From assembly GCA_031411495.1 (NCBI GenBank), contig JANOBD010000235.1:186001-250000 (forward strand): a stretch of DNA of 64,000 nt. The letters run 5' to 3'. Source of the stretch: JANOBD01 sp031411495. Its GTDB lineage: Bacteria; Planctomycetota; Phycisphaerae; Tepidisphaerales; Tepidisphaeraceae. Positions 1-8,107 of the stretch are shown piece by piece. Every line of letters starts with the position of its first letter. The first letter of the stretch is position 1. A program made the translations under genes and the position numbers. The notes under the pieces were generated by a model. The model saw only the letters and a list, made by a program, of their open reading frames with translations. It was not told the DNA's origin and searched no databases.

Positions 1-4
1 ATCG

Positions 5-352
5 TTAAGTCGCCCAAAACTCAGTGTCATCGAGAAAGCTAGACATCACTTCCAGGAGATGCGGTTCTGCCTTTTTTAAGGTGGCGATGATTTCGTGCGC
101 CAGTGAGCTTCCGCGTTTCACAAAGACGACAGCTTCTTCGTCCGTGTGAAGACCGCCCCAACATAGGCGATGGAGAAACTTGTCAAAGCAGAGCTGATAC
201 TGGTTGCCGCTCGCATCCTCAAGCAACGCGAAGCCAGTGCCACCGTCACGATAGATTCCCGCTCGCATGAGTCTGATTGGTCGGGTCGGTGGCAGCGGCC
301 AATCTGAGATCTCTGGGAAGCCCGGGACTTGATCGTTTTGAGGTACCGTCAT
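5..352 (-). CDS. Hypothetical protein, 115 aa
   Basis: I do not recognise this protein. It is soluble, has no signal peptide or membrane segment, and contains three Trp and several Cys residues (for example LCFDKFLHRLCWGG near residues 54-67). The C-terminus looks like a short amphipathic helix followed by SFLDDTEFW. It lies on the same strand as the Doc/antitoxin pair and starts 31 nt downstream of the toxin stop codon, so it could be the last gene of that transcript. Function cannot be inferred; a toxin-antitoxin accessory or an immunity-like protein is only a guess. Confidence 0.55.
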   Translation of the reverse strand: MTVPQNDQVPGFPEISDWPLPPTRPIRLMRAGIYRDGGTGFALLEDASGNQYQLCFDKFLHRLCWGGLHTDEEAVVFVKRGSSLAHEIIATLKKAEPHLLEVMSSFLDDTEFWAT

Positions 353-383
353 GGGAAGAGGGGAAGAGCGGGTTGAGATCCCT

Positions 384-782
384 CTATTCCAGAGCCTTAC
401 GCGTTTGCTGAGAGAGCCACTTGATCAGATCACCTTCGCTCACCGAACCTGCAGCGAGATCGAGAAAGACTTCGTAACGCTCTTCGCGCTCCGACGTCAT
501 GTCGTATCGATTCAACAGCAGAAACGTCCGGCACACCACATATGCCGTACGTTTGTTGCCGTCGATGAGGGCGTGGTTCTTCGCGATGGCGAAGGCGTAC
601 GCTGCCGCGAGCGACGGGATGCTGGGCGTCGGCTGTTCGTACGCGAAGAGATTGCGCGGCCGGCCCAGCGCGCTGTCGAGCAGATGCTCGTCGCGCACGC
701 CTTCGGCCCCGCCGTGCTCGGCGAGTTGGCGGTTGTGAATCGCGATAGCGAGTTCTTTGCTGATCCAGATCGGGTCGACCAT
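384..782 (-). CDS. doc: Death-on-curing (Doc/Fic family) toxin
   Basis: A 132-aa Fic-fold protein of the usual Doc length. The Fic/Doc active-site motif is visible as HALIDGNKRTA with the catalytic His at about residue 70, followed by the Asn, Lys and Arg that bind the nucleotide phosphates. Doc toxins of this family phosphorylate EF-Tu and stop translation. The start codon lies 9 nt downstream of the stop of a small AbrB/MazE-like gene on the same strand, the usual antitoxin-first arrangement. The partner is a SpoVT/AbrB DNA-binding protein rather than classical Phd. Regulation is probably autorepression by the pair (inference). Confidence 0.9.
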   Translation of the reverse strand: MVDPIWISKELAIAIHNRQLAEHGGAEGVRDEHLLDSALGRPRNLFAYEQPTPSIPSLAAAYAFAIAKNHALIDGNKRTAYVVCRTFLLLNRYDMTSEREERYEVFLDLAAGSVSEGDLIKWLSQQTRKALE

Positions 783-791
783 GATCCACCT

Positions 792-1019
792 CTACTCGGC
801 CAGCTTTCGAAGGATGTCCCGGTCTTCGCGCATGACTTTCTCCGCCACGTCCATCTGACGGGCGAACTCCGGATCAAAACTGGTGAGTTCGATGCCGTTC
901 GGGGTCTCAAGGACGTGCAGAACGTCCCCCTTGGAAAGCCGGAGCCGGTCGAGCAGCTCCTTCGGCAGGATGATCCCGGTGGAGTTGCCGACGGCGGTGA
1001 GTTTGACGGTGATGGCCAT
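792..1019 (-). CDS. AbrB/MazE/SpoVT-type antitoxin
   Basis: A 75-aa protein with the swapped-hairpin AbrB pattern: a first beta-strand (VKLTAVGNSTGIILP, residues 5-19), then ELLDRLRLSKGDVLHV, ending in an acidic and basic helix (VAEKVMREDRDILRKLAE) that would wrap the toxin. The GNSTGIILPKELL segment is typical of MazE-like antitoxins paired with Fic/Doc toxins. It is the promoter-proximal gene of the pair, and the toxin starts 9 nt after its stop. Its DNA-binding half probably represses its own promoter, which should lie between 1020 and about 1110. Confidence 0.85.
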   Translation of the reverse strand: MAITVKLTAVGNSTGIILPKELLDRLRLSKGDVLHVLETPNGIELTSFDPEFARQMDVAEKVMREDRDILRKLAE

Positions 1020-1103
1020 AGTTACCTCGCTAGCTGATTATTACATCGGTTATAACATGTGGCAACTCGAGATTTCACGCGCCAATGGAGAATCCCGGAG
1101 GCA

Positions 1104-1137
1104 AAACGAGAACCGGCGTGGAGCGGGCTCCACGCCG
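1104..1137 (-). terminator. Hairpin terminator downstream of rplK
   Basis: A perfect inverted repeat, CGGCGTGGAGC at 1114-1124 and GCTCCACGCCG at 1127-1137, sits 33 nt beyond the rplK stop. On the minus strand it is followed by GGTTCTCGTTTTG, a weak U-tract. An 11-bp GC-rich stem is convincing. The short T-run makes termination efficiency uncertain. Confidence 0.55.
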
Positions 1138-1169
1138 ATCGTTGACTCTTCATTGGGAAGCTGAAGAAA

Positions 1170-1601
1170 TCAGCCTTCGACCACAACACCCATCGAGCGG
1201 GCTGTGCCCGCGATGGTGCGGGCGGCCTTCTTCACGTCGAAAGCGTTCATGTCGCTGAACTTTTCCTTGGCGATCTTCTCACAGTCGGCCATTGAGATCT
1301 TCTTGCCGACCTTGTTCTTGTTCGGCTCGCCCGAGCCCTTCTCAGCGCCGGCGGCCTTGGCAAGCAGGGTGCTGGCCGGGCTGGATTTGATCTCGAAGGT
1401 GAAGGTTCGGTCGGAAAACGTCGTGATGACGCAGCCGACGACCTGGCCCTTGAATTGAGAAGTCTTGGCGTTGAACTGTTGGATGAACTGGCCGGGATTC
1501 ACGCCGTACTGGCCGAGTGCCGGACCGATCGGCGGAGCCGGGGTGGCGGTGCCGCCCGGGGCGTAGATCTTGAAGACGTTTTTGATTTCTTTCTTGGCCA
1601 T
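1170..1601 (-). CDS. rplK: 50S ribosomal protein L11
   Basis: A full-length L11 of 143 aa. L11 binds the GTPase-associated region of 23S rRNA and helps EF-G and RelA function. The N-terminal domain shows the conserved PPIGPALGQYGVNPGQFIQQFN stretch (residues 24-45) and the C-terminal RNA-binding domain ends in ARTIAGTARSMGVVV. It stands alone: the usual partners secE, nusG, rplA, rplJ and rplL are absent on both sides, the downstream neighbours are a toxin-antitoxin pair, and upstream is non-coding. A candidate promoter lies at 1674-1701 and a hairpin terminator at 1114-1137, so it is probably monocistronic. Confidence 0.98.
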   Translation of the reverse strand: MAKKEIKNVFKIYAPGGTATPAPPIGPALGQYGVNPGQFIQQFNAKTSQFKGQVVGCVITTFSDRTFTFEIKSSPASTLLAKAAGAEKGSGEPNKNKVGKKISMADCEKIAKEKFSDMNAFDVKKAARTIAGTARSMGVVVEG

Positions 1602-1936
1602 GGTTCACCAGATCTTTCGTCAGCTAGCGTCACCGCCGCGCGCATCGTTCCGCGGCGAAAAATCGAGTCGGGTAGTTTATGAACTTTTCCGGGGATTTCA
1701 AAGGGTAGCGCATAGATTGTCTCCCGGCGCCACTCAAGACCTGCCAACGCCGGCCAAAAGAGCGAACCAGCAGGCCCGTGCAACCCCGACTAACTTGCTT
1801 GCTATCAGCGATTTATGCCCCGCCGGTCCGCTGCGTAGATGGCGGGTCCGCCTCATGCATCGACCGCAGCTTGGCGTGCGAGTCGCTTCGCGGTGGCTTA
1901 CTGGCCCGATGTGAGGTGCCAAGATATAAGCTGGCG
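1602..1936. other. Non-coding interval between divergent rplK and lipoprotein gene
   Basis: This 335-nt stretch carries the rplK leader and candidate promoter (1674-1701), and presumably the promoter of the lipoprotein gene that starts at 1937. No convincing coding sequence, tRNA or repeat is visible. Open frames crossing it have no recognisable protein character. Confidence 0.5.
1674..1701 (-). promoter_or_regulatory. Candidate sigma70-type promoter of rplK
   Basis: On the minus strand TTGAAA (1701-1696) is separated by 16 nt from TAAACT (1679-1674). The predicted transcript start is about 65 nt upstream of the rplK ATG. The same -10 hexamer, spacer length and leader length are seen for the rpsJ promoter at 49017-49044, which strengthens the call. 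Confidence 0.4.
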
Positions 1937-2629
1937 ATGTTCCGAATGGCTATTGGCCGACGGCTGGTTCTCGCCGCGGCGTTGATCGTTTCCGTCGGTT
2001 GCAGCTCGATGAAGAATGGATCGCTTGCGGAAATACGGCCGGCTTCCGATCGGCCCCGCGTCGGCAACGTCTATCTCATCCGCGGGCTCATCGGGCTCTT
2101 TTCAGCAGGGATCGACCGTCTCACGGTCGAGATCAACCACGCCGACATCCACGCCGAGGTGTTCCAGGAAGTGCAGGACGGCGCGATCGCCCGGACCATG
2201 ATCGAGCGTTACCGCGCAGCGCCCAGCCGCGAACCGATCGTGCTCATCGGTCATTCGGTCGGAGCGGAGGACGTGATTACCATTGCCCGAAAGCTCGATC
2301 GCGAAGGAATTCGCGTCGACCTGCTCGTCACCCTGGATGCGACGAATCCGTCAACGATCCCTTCGAACGTGAGACACAGCGTGAACTACTACCAGTCGAG
2401 CCTCTTGGATTACGTTCCGGTACTTCGCGGCGTGAAGTTGCGCGCCGATTCCGGTTTCACAGGTGTGCTGGAGAATCTCGACGTTCGAAAGGAGCGTCGC
2501 GACCTGCTCGAGTGGGACACGAATCATGTCAACATCGACAAGAACTCCAAGATCCACGCCGACATCCTGCGTCGTCTGATGGACGTTTGCGTGCCGCGCG
2601 CGACGACCCGGCCAGTGCGCCGGCCATAG
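1937..2629 (+). CDS. Lipoprotein with alpha/beta-hydrolase (lipase-like) motif
   Basis: The ATG at 1937 is chosen because it gives a clean lipoprotein signal: MFRMAIGRR, a hydrophobic stretch, and a lipobox VSVGC with the acylated Cys at about residue 22. An upstream in-frame ATG would add an implausible leader. The mature protein of about 209 aa contains VYLIRGLIGLFSAGIDRL near residue 47 and GHSVGAE near residue 105, a GxSxG nucleophile elbow, preceded by a beta-strand (PIVLIGHS). It is probably a lipid-anchored alpha/beta hydrolase acting in the periplasm. The substrate is unknown. A late catalytic His may be in WDTNHVNID. It converges with rfbD, with 12 nt between the stops. Confidence 0.75.
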   Translation: MFRMAIGRRLVLAAALIVSVGCSSMKNGSLAEIRPASDRPRVGNVYLIRGLIGLFSAGIDRLTVEINHADIHAEVFQEVQDGAIARTMIERYRAAPSREPIVLIGHSVGAEDVITIARKLDREGIRVDLLVTLDATNPSTIPSNVRHSVNYYQSSLLDYVPVLRGVKLRADSGFTGVLENLDVRKERRDLLEWDTNHVNIDKNSKIHADILRRLMDVCVPRATTRPVRRP

Positions 2630-2641
2630 GTTCGCCGGGCT

Positions 2642-3514
2642 TCAACCGATCATCTCCCGATACCGTCTCAGCCCGTCCCGCCAGTCTGGCATCATCTTCC
2701 CGGTTTTCTGTTCGTAGGCGGTCACGTCCAGCACGCTGTAGCCGGGTCGGTTGGCGGTCTGCGGCCGCATCTGCTTCCAATCGGCGCTGGTGATCGAATC
2801 GAGCGATGTCGGCGTGACACCGAACTCGCGCATGATCGCCTGGGTGAACTCGAACCAGTTGGTCGAGCCCGAGTTGGAGAGGTGATAGATGCCCTGGGCA
2901 TCGGTGGCGAGCAGATTGAGCGTGGCTTCGGCTAGGTCGAAGGTGAAGGTAGGGCAGCCGACCTGGTCGCGGATGACCTTCAGCGGTTTGCCAGCGCGGG
3001 CGGCATTGAGCATCGTCTGCGGAAAGTTCGGGCCGCCGGGGCCGTAGAGCCACGCGGTTCGCAGGATGAGCCATCTCGCCGGCGCAAACTCCCGGAGCAT
3101 CTGTTCGCCGAGCAGCTTCGATGCGCCGTACATCGACCGCGGTCTAACGGGATCGTTGGGCCGCAGCGGGCGCATCAGTGTTCCGTCGAAGACGTAATCG
3201 GTCGAGAAGTGAACCATCGCGACGCCGTGGCGCCGGCACGCTTCGGCGAGGAATCCGACCGCTTTGCCGTTGATCGTCAGTGCGGCGTCTCGATCGATCT
3301 CGGCCTGATCGACCTTGGTATAGGCGGCACAATTCACGACGGTGGCGGGTTTGAACTGGTCGAGCGCCGAGAGGATCGCTGGAACACTCGTGACGTCGCA
3401 CTGGGCGCGCGAGACAACATTGGCCTTCACGCCCCGCGCTCTGCAGACCTCGGCAAACGCATGCGCGAGCATCCCCGCGCCGCCGGTGATCAGGATCGAA
3501 TCGAGCAAAGCCAT
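2642..3514 (-). CDS. rfbD: dTDP-4-dehydrorhamnose reductase
   Basis: A 290-aa short-chain-dehydrogenase-fold enzyme that reduces dTDP-4-dehydro-L-rhamnose to dTDP-L-rhamnose with NAD(P)H. Visible motifs are the N-terminal nucleotide-binding GGAGMLA, VNCAAYTKVDQAE (typical of RmlD), STDYVFDG with the catalytic Thr/Ser region, and the YGASK catalytic Tyr-Lys pair. The ATG at 3514 (MALLDSILITGG) is chosen because the longer frame would overlap the preceding membrane-protein gene, whose stop is at 3523. It is the last gene of the rhamnose operon. Confidence 0.95.
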   Translation of the reverse strand: MALLDSILITGGAGMLAHAFAEVCRARGVKANVVSRAQCDVTSVPAILSALDQFKPATVVNCAAYTKVDQAEIDRDAALTINGKAVGFLAEACRRHGVAMVHFSTDYVFDGTLMRPLRPNDPVRPRSMYGASKLLGEQMLREFAPARWLILRTAWLYGPGGPNFPQTMLNAARAGKPLKVIRDQVGCPTFTFDLAEATLNLLATDAQGIYHLSNSGSTNWFEFTQAIMREFGVTPTSLDSITSADWKQMRPQTANRPGYSVLDVTAYEQKTGKMMPDWRDGLRRYREMIG

Positions 3515-3522
3515 GAAAGAGC

Positions 3523-3873
3523 TTATCGACCAGCGGTCTCTACCCACTGGATGGCAAGTTCGTCCGATAGTGCGCCTAAAATGTAGTTTCCGACGCGGAT
3601 ATAGGCCTCGCGCTCGCGGCCGGATCGGCTGCGGAGCGTGACGCGATAGACCGGCATGCCCGGCAGGACGAATTGTCCGCCCGCGACCAGAAGACAGCGC
3701 CGGCAGCGGGTGATTTCCCAACCGCCGCGGGCGGCCCAGACATACACGTAGCCACGGGCGCGCGTGGCAAGGAGGTGGGCAATGGCCGCGAAGAACAGCC
3801 CCAGGATGAGAAGCTCAAGCCCCACGAGAACCGTGTTGCCGCTCAGCATTTCGATTAGCCATCCTTGAATCAT
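3523..3873 (-). CDS. Small membrane protein in the rhamnose operon
   Basis: A 116-aa protein with one strong hydrophobic segment near residues 14-36 (VLVGLELLILGLFFAAIAHL), then a soluble, basic, beta-rich tail with GWEITRCRRCLLVAGG and LRSRSGREREAYIRVG. I do not recognise the family. It lies between rfbB and rfbD on the same strand, only 8 nt upstream of rfbD, so it is probably co-transcribed and translationally linked. The paired Cys residues (CRRC) could bind a metal or form a disulphide. A role in sugar-nucleotide or envelope polysaccharide metabolism is inferred from position only. Confidence 0.6.
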   Translation of the reverse strand: MIQGWLIEMLSGNTVLVGLELLILGLFFAAIAHLLATRARGYVYVWAARGGWEITRCRRCLLVAGGQFVLPGMPVYRVTLRSRSGREREAYIRVGNYILGALSDELAIQWVETAGR

Positions 3874-3995
3874 GCATCGCTCCCAACTACCTAGGGAAAT
3901 CGACGATATCAGGGATTGCCTGAGACGGAAATCAGGTTTTGTAGTTCGGCAAGCTTTGGAAATTGTCGGGCGATGCCCTGGAGATCAGGAGCGGC

Positions 3996-5024
3996 TTACC
4001 GCCCGGCGTACTGCGCCTCGTAGTATTTCAGGTACTCTCCGCTCTTGATCGATCGCCACCACGCTTCGTTGTCGCGATACCACTGGATCGTCGTCTTGAT
4101 TGCGCTCTCGAAGCGGAACTTCGGCTCCCAGCCGAGTTCGCGTTTGATCTTGCTCGCGTCGATCGCGTACCGACGGTCATGTCCCGGGCGGTCCTGGACG
4201 TATTTCACGTACTTGTCCCACGGCTTCTCCATCGCCTTGAGGATGATCTCGGTGATCTGGCGATTGGTCATCTCGTTGTTGCCGCCCACGTTGTAGGCTT
4301 CGCCGAACTTGCCCTTGTTCAGGACGGTCCAGATCGCGTCGCAATGGTCTTCTACGTAGAGCCAGTCGCGGACGTTTTTTCCGTCGCCGTAAAGCGGCAC
4401 TTGCTTGTCTTCCATCAGGTTGGTGACGAAGAGCGGGATCAACTTCTCCGGGAAGTGGTACGGCCCGTAGTTGTTGCTGCAGCGCGTCGTGAGAAGCGGC
4501 ATGTGGAACGTGTGGAAATAGCTGCGGACCAGGCAGTCGCCAGCGGCCTTGGAGGCCGAGTAAGGCGAGTTTGGCTGGATCGGTGTCTCTTCAGTAAAAA
4601 GGGCGGTCGGGTCGTTCTCCGGCAGCGTGCCGTAGACTTCGTCCGTGCTCACGTACAGGAACTTCTCGATCTTCTTCGCCTTGGCGACGTCGAGCAGCAC
4701 CTGAGTACCGACGACATTGGTCTGCACGAACGGCCCGGAGCCGAGGATCGATCGATCGACATGGCTCTCGGCCGCGAAGTGAACGATCTCGGTCACCTGG
4801 TGGTCATCGATGGCGCGGCTGACCGCATCGACGTCGCAGATGTCGCCTTTGACGAACACGACCCTTTCGGAGAGCAGATCTTTCAGGTTTGCGAGGTTGC
4901 CGGCGTAGGTGAGCTTGTCGAACGCGACGAGCTTCACCGGCTCGTTCCGACTCACCAGCATGCGGACGAAGTTAGACCCGATAAACCCGGCCGCGCCGGT
5001 GACGAGAATCGTGCGAGAACCCAT
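3996..5024 (-). CDS. rfbB: dTDP-glucose 4,6-dehydratase
   Basis: A 342-aa extended SDR that converts dTDP-glucose to dTDP-4-keto-6-deoxyglucose, the second step of dTDP-L-rhamnose synthesis. Motifs: GAAGFIGSN for NAD+ at the N-terminus, HFAAESHVDRSI, the catalytic STDEVYG, PYSASKAAGD with the Tyr-x-x-x-Lys pair, RCSNNYGPYHFPEKLIP, and RPGHDRRYAID near the C-terminus. All are diagnostic for RmlB. It lies 58 nt downstream of rfbA in the same direction. A 122-nt gap separates it from the small membrane-protein gene. Confidence 0.97.
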   Translation of the reverse strand: MGSRTILVTGAAGFIGSNFVRMLVSRNEPVKLVAFDKLTYAGNLANLKDLLSERVVFVKGDICDVDAVSRAIDDHQVTEIVHFAAESHVDRSILGSGPFVQTNVVGTQVLLDVAKAKKIEKFLYVSTDEVYGTLPENDPTALFTEETPIQPNSPYSASKAAGDCLVRSYFHTFHMPLLTTRCSNNYGPYHFPEKLIPLFVTNLMEDKQVPLYGDGKNVRDWLYVEDHCDAIWTVLNKGKFGEAYNVGGNNEMTNRQITEIILKAMEKPWDKYVKYVQDRPGHDRRYAIDASKIKRELGWEPKFRFESAIKTTIQWYRDNEAWWRSIKSGEYLKYYEAQYAGR

Positions 5025-5082
5025 AGACGACCTATCGTCCTAAAACCGTAACAAAATGCGAGTCCGACGAGAAAATGAATGC

Positions 5083-5964
5083 TTATCCGCCGGCGCGGGC
5101 GTCTGCGAGGACCCGGCGGAGGTAGTTGCCGTAGTCGCTCTTGCCGGCGTCGTCGGCGAGCTTCTGGAGCTGTGCCGCGTCGATGTAACCTTGCGTGAAG
5201 GCGATCTCTTCAATGCACGCGACCTTCAGGCCCTGGCGTTCTTCGAGCGTCTGCACGAACTGTGAACTGGAGAGCAGCGAGTCATACGTTCCCGTGTCGA
5301 GCCACGCGATGCCGCGGCCCATCGGCTGGACCGTCATCGTGCCGGCCGCCAGATAGGCGCGGTTCACGTCCGTGATCTCGAGTTCTCCACGCGGCGAGGG
5401 CTTCAGGTTCTGGGCCACCTCCACGACCTTTGCGTCGTAGAAGTAGAGCCCGACCACGGCCCAGTTGCTCTTGGGCTGTTTCGGCTTTTCTTCGATGCTG
5501 AGCGCTTTGCCATCCTTCGAGAACTCCACCACGCCGTAGCGTTCCGGATCGCGCACCTGGTATGCAAACACGCACGCGCCGTCCCTGAGCGATGCGGACT
5601 GGGTGACAAGCTGCGTAAGATCGTGGCCGTAGAAAATGTTGTCGCCGAGGATCAGGCAGACCGAATCGCCGGCGATGAAGTCGGCGCCGAGCGTGAACGC
5701 CTGGGCGATCCCTTTAGGCTCGGGTTGAACCTTGTAGAAGAGCTTGAGCCCAAGTTGCGTGCCATCGCCGAGCAGCGCTTCGATCATCGGCAGATCGCGC
5801 GGGGTCGAGATGATCAGGATCTCGCGGATGCCCGCGAGCATCAGCACCGACAGCGGATAGTAAATCGTCGGCTTGTCGTAGACCGGGAGAAGCTGCTTGC
5901 TGATGCAGCGGGTGAGCGGATAGAGCCGCGTCCCCGCGCCGCCCGCCAGGATGATGCCTTTCAT
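5083..5964 (-). CDS. rfbA: Glucose-1-phosphate thymidylyltransferase
   Basis: A 293-aa nucleotidyltransferase that makes dTDP-glucose from dTTP and glucose-1-phosphate. The N-terminus MKGIILAGGAGTRLYPLT is the signature nucleotide-binding loop, followed by SKQLLPVYDKPTIYYPLS. LGDNIFYGHDL and EEKPKQPKSNWAVVGLYFYD are also RmlA-specific, and WLDTGTYDSLL lies near the C-terminus. Length is normal. It is the second gene of the rfbC-rfbA-rfbB operon. Confidence 0.97.
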   Translation of the reverse strand: MKGIILAGGAGTRLYPLTRCISKQLLPVYDKPTIYYPLSVLMLAGIREILIISTPRDLPMIEALLGDGTQLGLKLFYKVQPEPKGIAQAFTLGADFIAGDSVCLILGDNIFYGHDLTQLVTQSASLRDGACVFAYQVRDPERYGVVEFSKDGKALSIEEKPKQPKSNWAVVGLYFYDAKVVEVAQNLKPSPRGELEITDVNRAYLAAGTMTVQPMGRGIAWLDTGTYDSLLSSSQFVQTLEERQGLKVACIEEIAFTQGYIDAAQLQKLADDAGKSDYGNYLRRVLADARAGG

Positions 5965-5989
5965 TTGATCGACTCCTCTGACAAGCGTT

Positions 5990-6541
5990 TTAGAACAAAT
6001 CCTTGGTGTTGGCGAGCGTGGGATGTTTCGTGTCGCGCTCCGAGAGCGTCGCGTTCTCGGGGCTGATCGTCCAGCGGATCGCGAGGCCGGGATCGTTCCA
6101 GAGGATGCCGCGCTCGTGCGGCGGCGAATAGTAATTGCTCACCTTGTAGACGACCTCGGTGTTCGGTTCGAGCGTGACGAAGCCGTGCGCAAAGCCCATC
6201 GGCACGTACATCTGCTGCCAGTTCGCGGCACTCAGCTCATACGCGACGTGCTTTCCAAACGTCGAACTCGCACGCCGGACGTCTACTGCCACGTCCAGGA
6301 TCCGACCGCGCACGACACGCACGAGCTTGGCCTGCGCCATCGGCGGAAGCTGGTAGTGGAGCGCTCGCACCACGCCGGCCGCGGCGGAGAGCGAGTGATT
6401 GTCCTGCACCCACTGATGATCGATGCCGGCTTCCTTCAACGCGGACTGGTTGAACACTTCGGAAAAGAAGCCGCGATGATCGCCGAACTTCTTCGGCGAG
6501 ATCAGCTTCACGTCCGGTATGTCGAGACTGATCACGCGCAT
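5990..6541 (-). CDS. rfbC: dTDP-4-dehydrorhamnose 3,5-epimerase
   Basis: A 183-aa cupin-fold epimerase of the rhamnose pathway. Key features are FGDHRGFFSEVFNQ near the N-terminus, QDNHSLSAAAGVVRALHYQLPP with the catalytic His region, GRILDVAVDVRRAS, and PMGFAHGFVTLEPNTEVVYKVSNYYSPPHERGILWNDP. The ATG at 6541 (MRVISLDIPDVK) is preferred to the longer frame because it begins at the first family-conserved strand. It is the first gene of the minus-strand operon, and rfbA follows after 25 nt. Confidence 0.95.
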   Translation of the reverse strand: MRVISLDIPDVKLISPKKFGDHRGFFSEVFNQSALKEAGIDHQWVQDNHSLSAAAGVVRALHYQLPPMAQAKLVRVVRGRILDVAVDVRRASSTFGKHVAYELSAANWQQMYVPMGFAHGFVTLEPNTEVVYKVSNYYSPPHERGILWNDPGLAIRWTISPENATLSERDTKHPTLANTKDLF

Positions 6542-6679
6542 GAAGCCTTCATCGGTCAGAACCGAACCGCGAAAAAGAAAATGGGACGAGACGGCCACGG
6601 CGAGTAAATCGCCACCACCTTGCGAACTTGCCTGCACATCTGGCGTTGCCGCCTCAGCAAACCCGATTATTATGTGACG

Positions 6680-8098
6680 ATGCGTAACGGCCGGCGATCA
6701 TGCGGGAGTTTGGTACGAGTTTCAATCATTGGTGTCGGTTTGCTCGGCTCGTCGGAGTCGGCCGTCCACGCGTGCTTCGGACTTTCGGTCTGTACGCCGC
6801 TGGATTGCAGCCCGCAGTACATCAACGCCAACGGCCTGGACCCCCACTACATCGGCGGGCACGCGCCGGTCCCGGTGATTTACGAACCAGCCAGCGCGAA
6901 GACGCAGCCCGGCGTGTCGATCCGAATGCTTTCAAACCTTCCTCTGAGCAGCATCGGCGGCGGCGCGGGCGCATCGCTTTACGGCTGGGTCGATCCGCAG
7001 AGTCGTCGGGAATATGCGCTGATGGGTCGTTCCAACGGCACTGCAATCGTCGACATCACGATTCCGGCATTCCCGAAGTACGTCGCCAACGTTCCAATAC
7101 AGGCCGGAACCGCCGCCACCAGTTGGCGCGAACCGAAAGTGATCGGTAACACGATGTATGTCGGCGTGGATGGCACGAGCGCGGGCATGCAAATCGTCGA
7201 CCTGACGCGCGTTCGCGCTTACGCCGGAACGACACTCACGCTCAATCCGGATGCGCTCTACACCGGTCTCACCAAGATTCACACGCTCTCGATCAGCAAA
7301 GGGACCAACTACCTTTATGCCGAGGGTAGCAACCTTGCCAGCGGCGGCGTGCGGGTGTTGGATGTGACCAACCCGCTCGCGCCGGTCGTCGCCGCGAGTT
7401 GGAGTACCGACGGCTACACCCACGAGAATCAGGTAGTTGCCTACAACGGGCCCGACGTCGCCTATCGGGGACACGAAATCTCGTTCAGTTCCAACGGCCG
7501 ATCGTCCACCCCGACAGCCAATCGCTTCAGCATCGTCGATGTGACCAACAAGTCCGCCGTCGTCCGCCTCTCCAGTAAGGGGTATAGCGCCTCCGGCTAC
7601 ACGCACCAGGGATGGCTGACGGACGATCAGAAGTATTTCCTGATGAACGACGAACTCGACGAAAAGAACGGCCTCACCGCCGGCCACACACGGACGCACT
7701 TCTGGGATGTGTCGGACCTGGATAACCCGGTCTACAAAGGCTTCTACACGCACGAGGGAGGTTCGATCGACCACAACCTCTACATCAAGGATCGCCTGGT
7801 CTACATGAGCAATTACACAAGTGGCGTACACGTGTTCGCGCTCGACAACCTGGCCAGCACCAACCCGGATGACTGGATGCACGAAGTCGGCTCGTTCGAT
7901 ACATATCTGCCCGACGATTCAGCGACCTTCAATGGCACCTGGAACAATTACCCGTTCTTCCCGAGCGGAAATATCGCCGTCAGTGACATCAACGGCGGCC
8001 TGTTCGTGTTGAAGCTGGACTTGAGCATCACGCCCGAGCCGTCGATGTTTGTCGCTCTTGCGGCGCTTCCCGCGTTTCGACGGTCGCGATTGCGCTGA
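6680..8098 (+). CDS. Secreted choice-of-anchor B family protein with PEP-CTERM-like tail
   Basis: A 472-aa secreted protein. The ATG at 6680 gives a signal peptide (basic MRNGRRS, hydrophobic stretch, cleavage near AVHA). The body consists of LVIVD-type beta-propeller repeats (ALMGRSNGTAIVDIT, GVRVLDVTNPLAPV, RFSIVDVTNKSAVV, THFWDVSDLDNPVY) as in the choice-of-anchor B family. TYTHEN/YTHQG/YTHEG His-containing motifs recur. It ends in TPEPSMFVALAALPAFRRSRLR, a PEP-CTERM-like sorting tail (PEP, hydrophobic stretch, basic end), implying exosortase processing and surface anchoring. The catalytic role, if any, is unknown. It converges with ispH. Confidence 0.88.
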   Translation: MRNGRRSCGSLVRVSIIGVGLLGSSESAVHACFGLSVCTPLDCSPQYINANGLDPHYIGGHAPVPVIYEPASAKTQPGVSIRMLSNLPLSSIGGGAGASLYGWVDPQSRREYALMGRSNGTAIVDITIPAFPKYVANVPIQAGTAATSWREPKVIGNTMYVGVDGTSAGMQIVDLTRVRAYAGTTLTLNPDALYTGLTKIHTLSISKGTNYLYAEGSNLASGGVRVLDVTNPLAPVVAASWSTDGYTHENQVVAYNGPDVAYRGHEISFSSNGRSSTPTANRFSIVDVTNKSAVVRLSSKGYSASGYTHQGWLTDDQKYFLMNDELDEKNGLTAGHTRTHFWDVSDLDNPVYKGFYTHEGGSIDHNLYIKDRLVYMSNYTSGVHVFALDNLASTNPDDWMHEVGSFDTYLPDDSATFNGTWNNYPFFPSGNIAVSDINGGLFVLKLDLSITPEPSMFVALAALPAFRRSRLR

Positions 8099-8107
8099 GA
8101 CTGTCCA

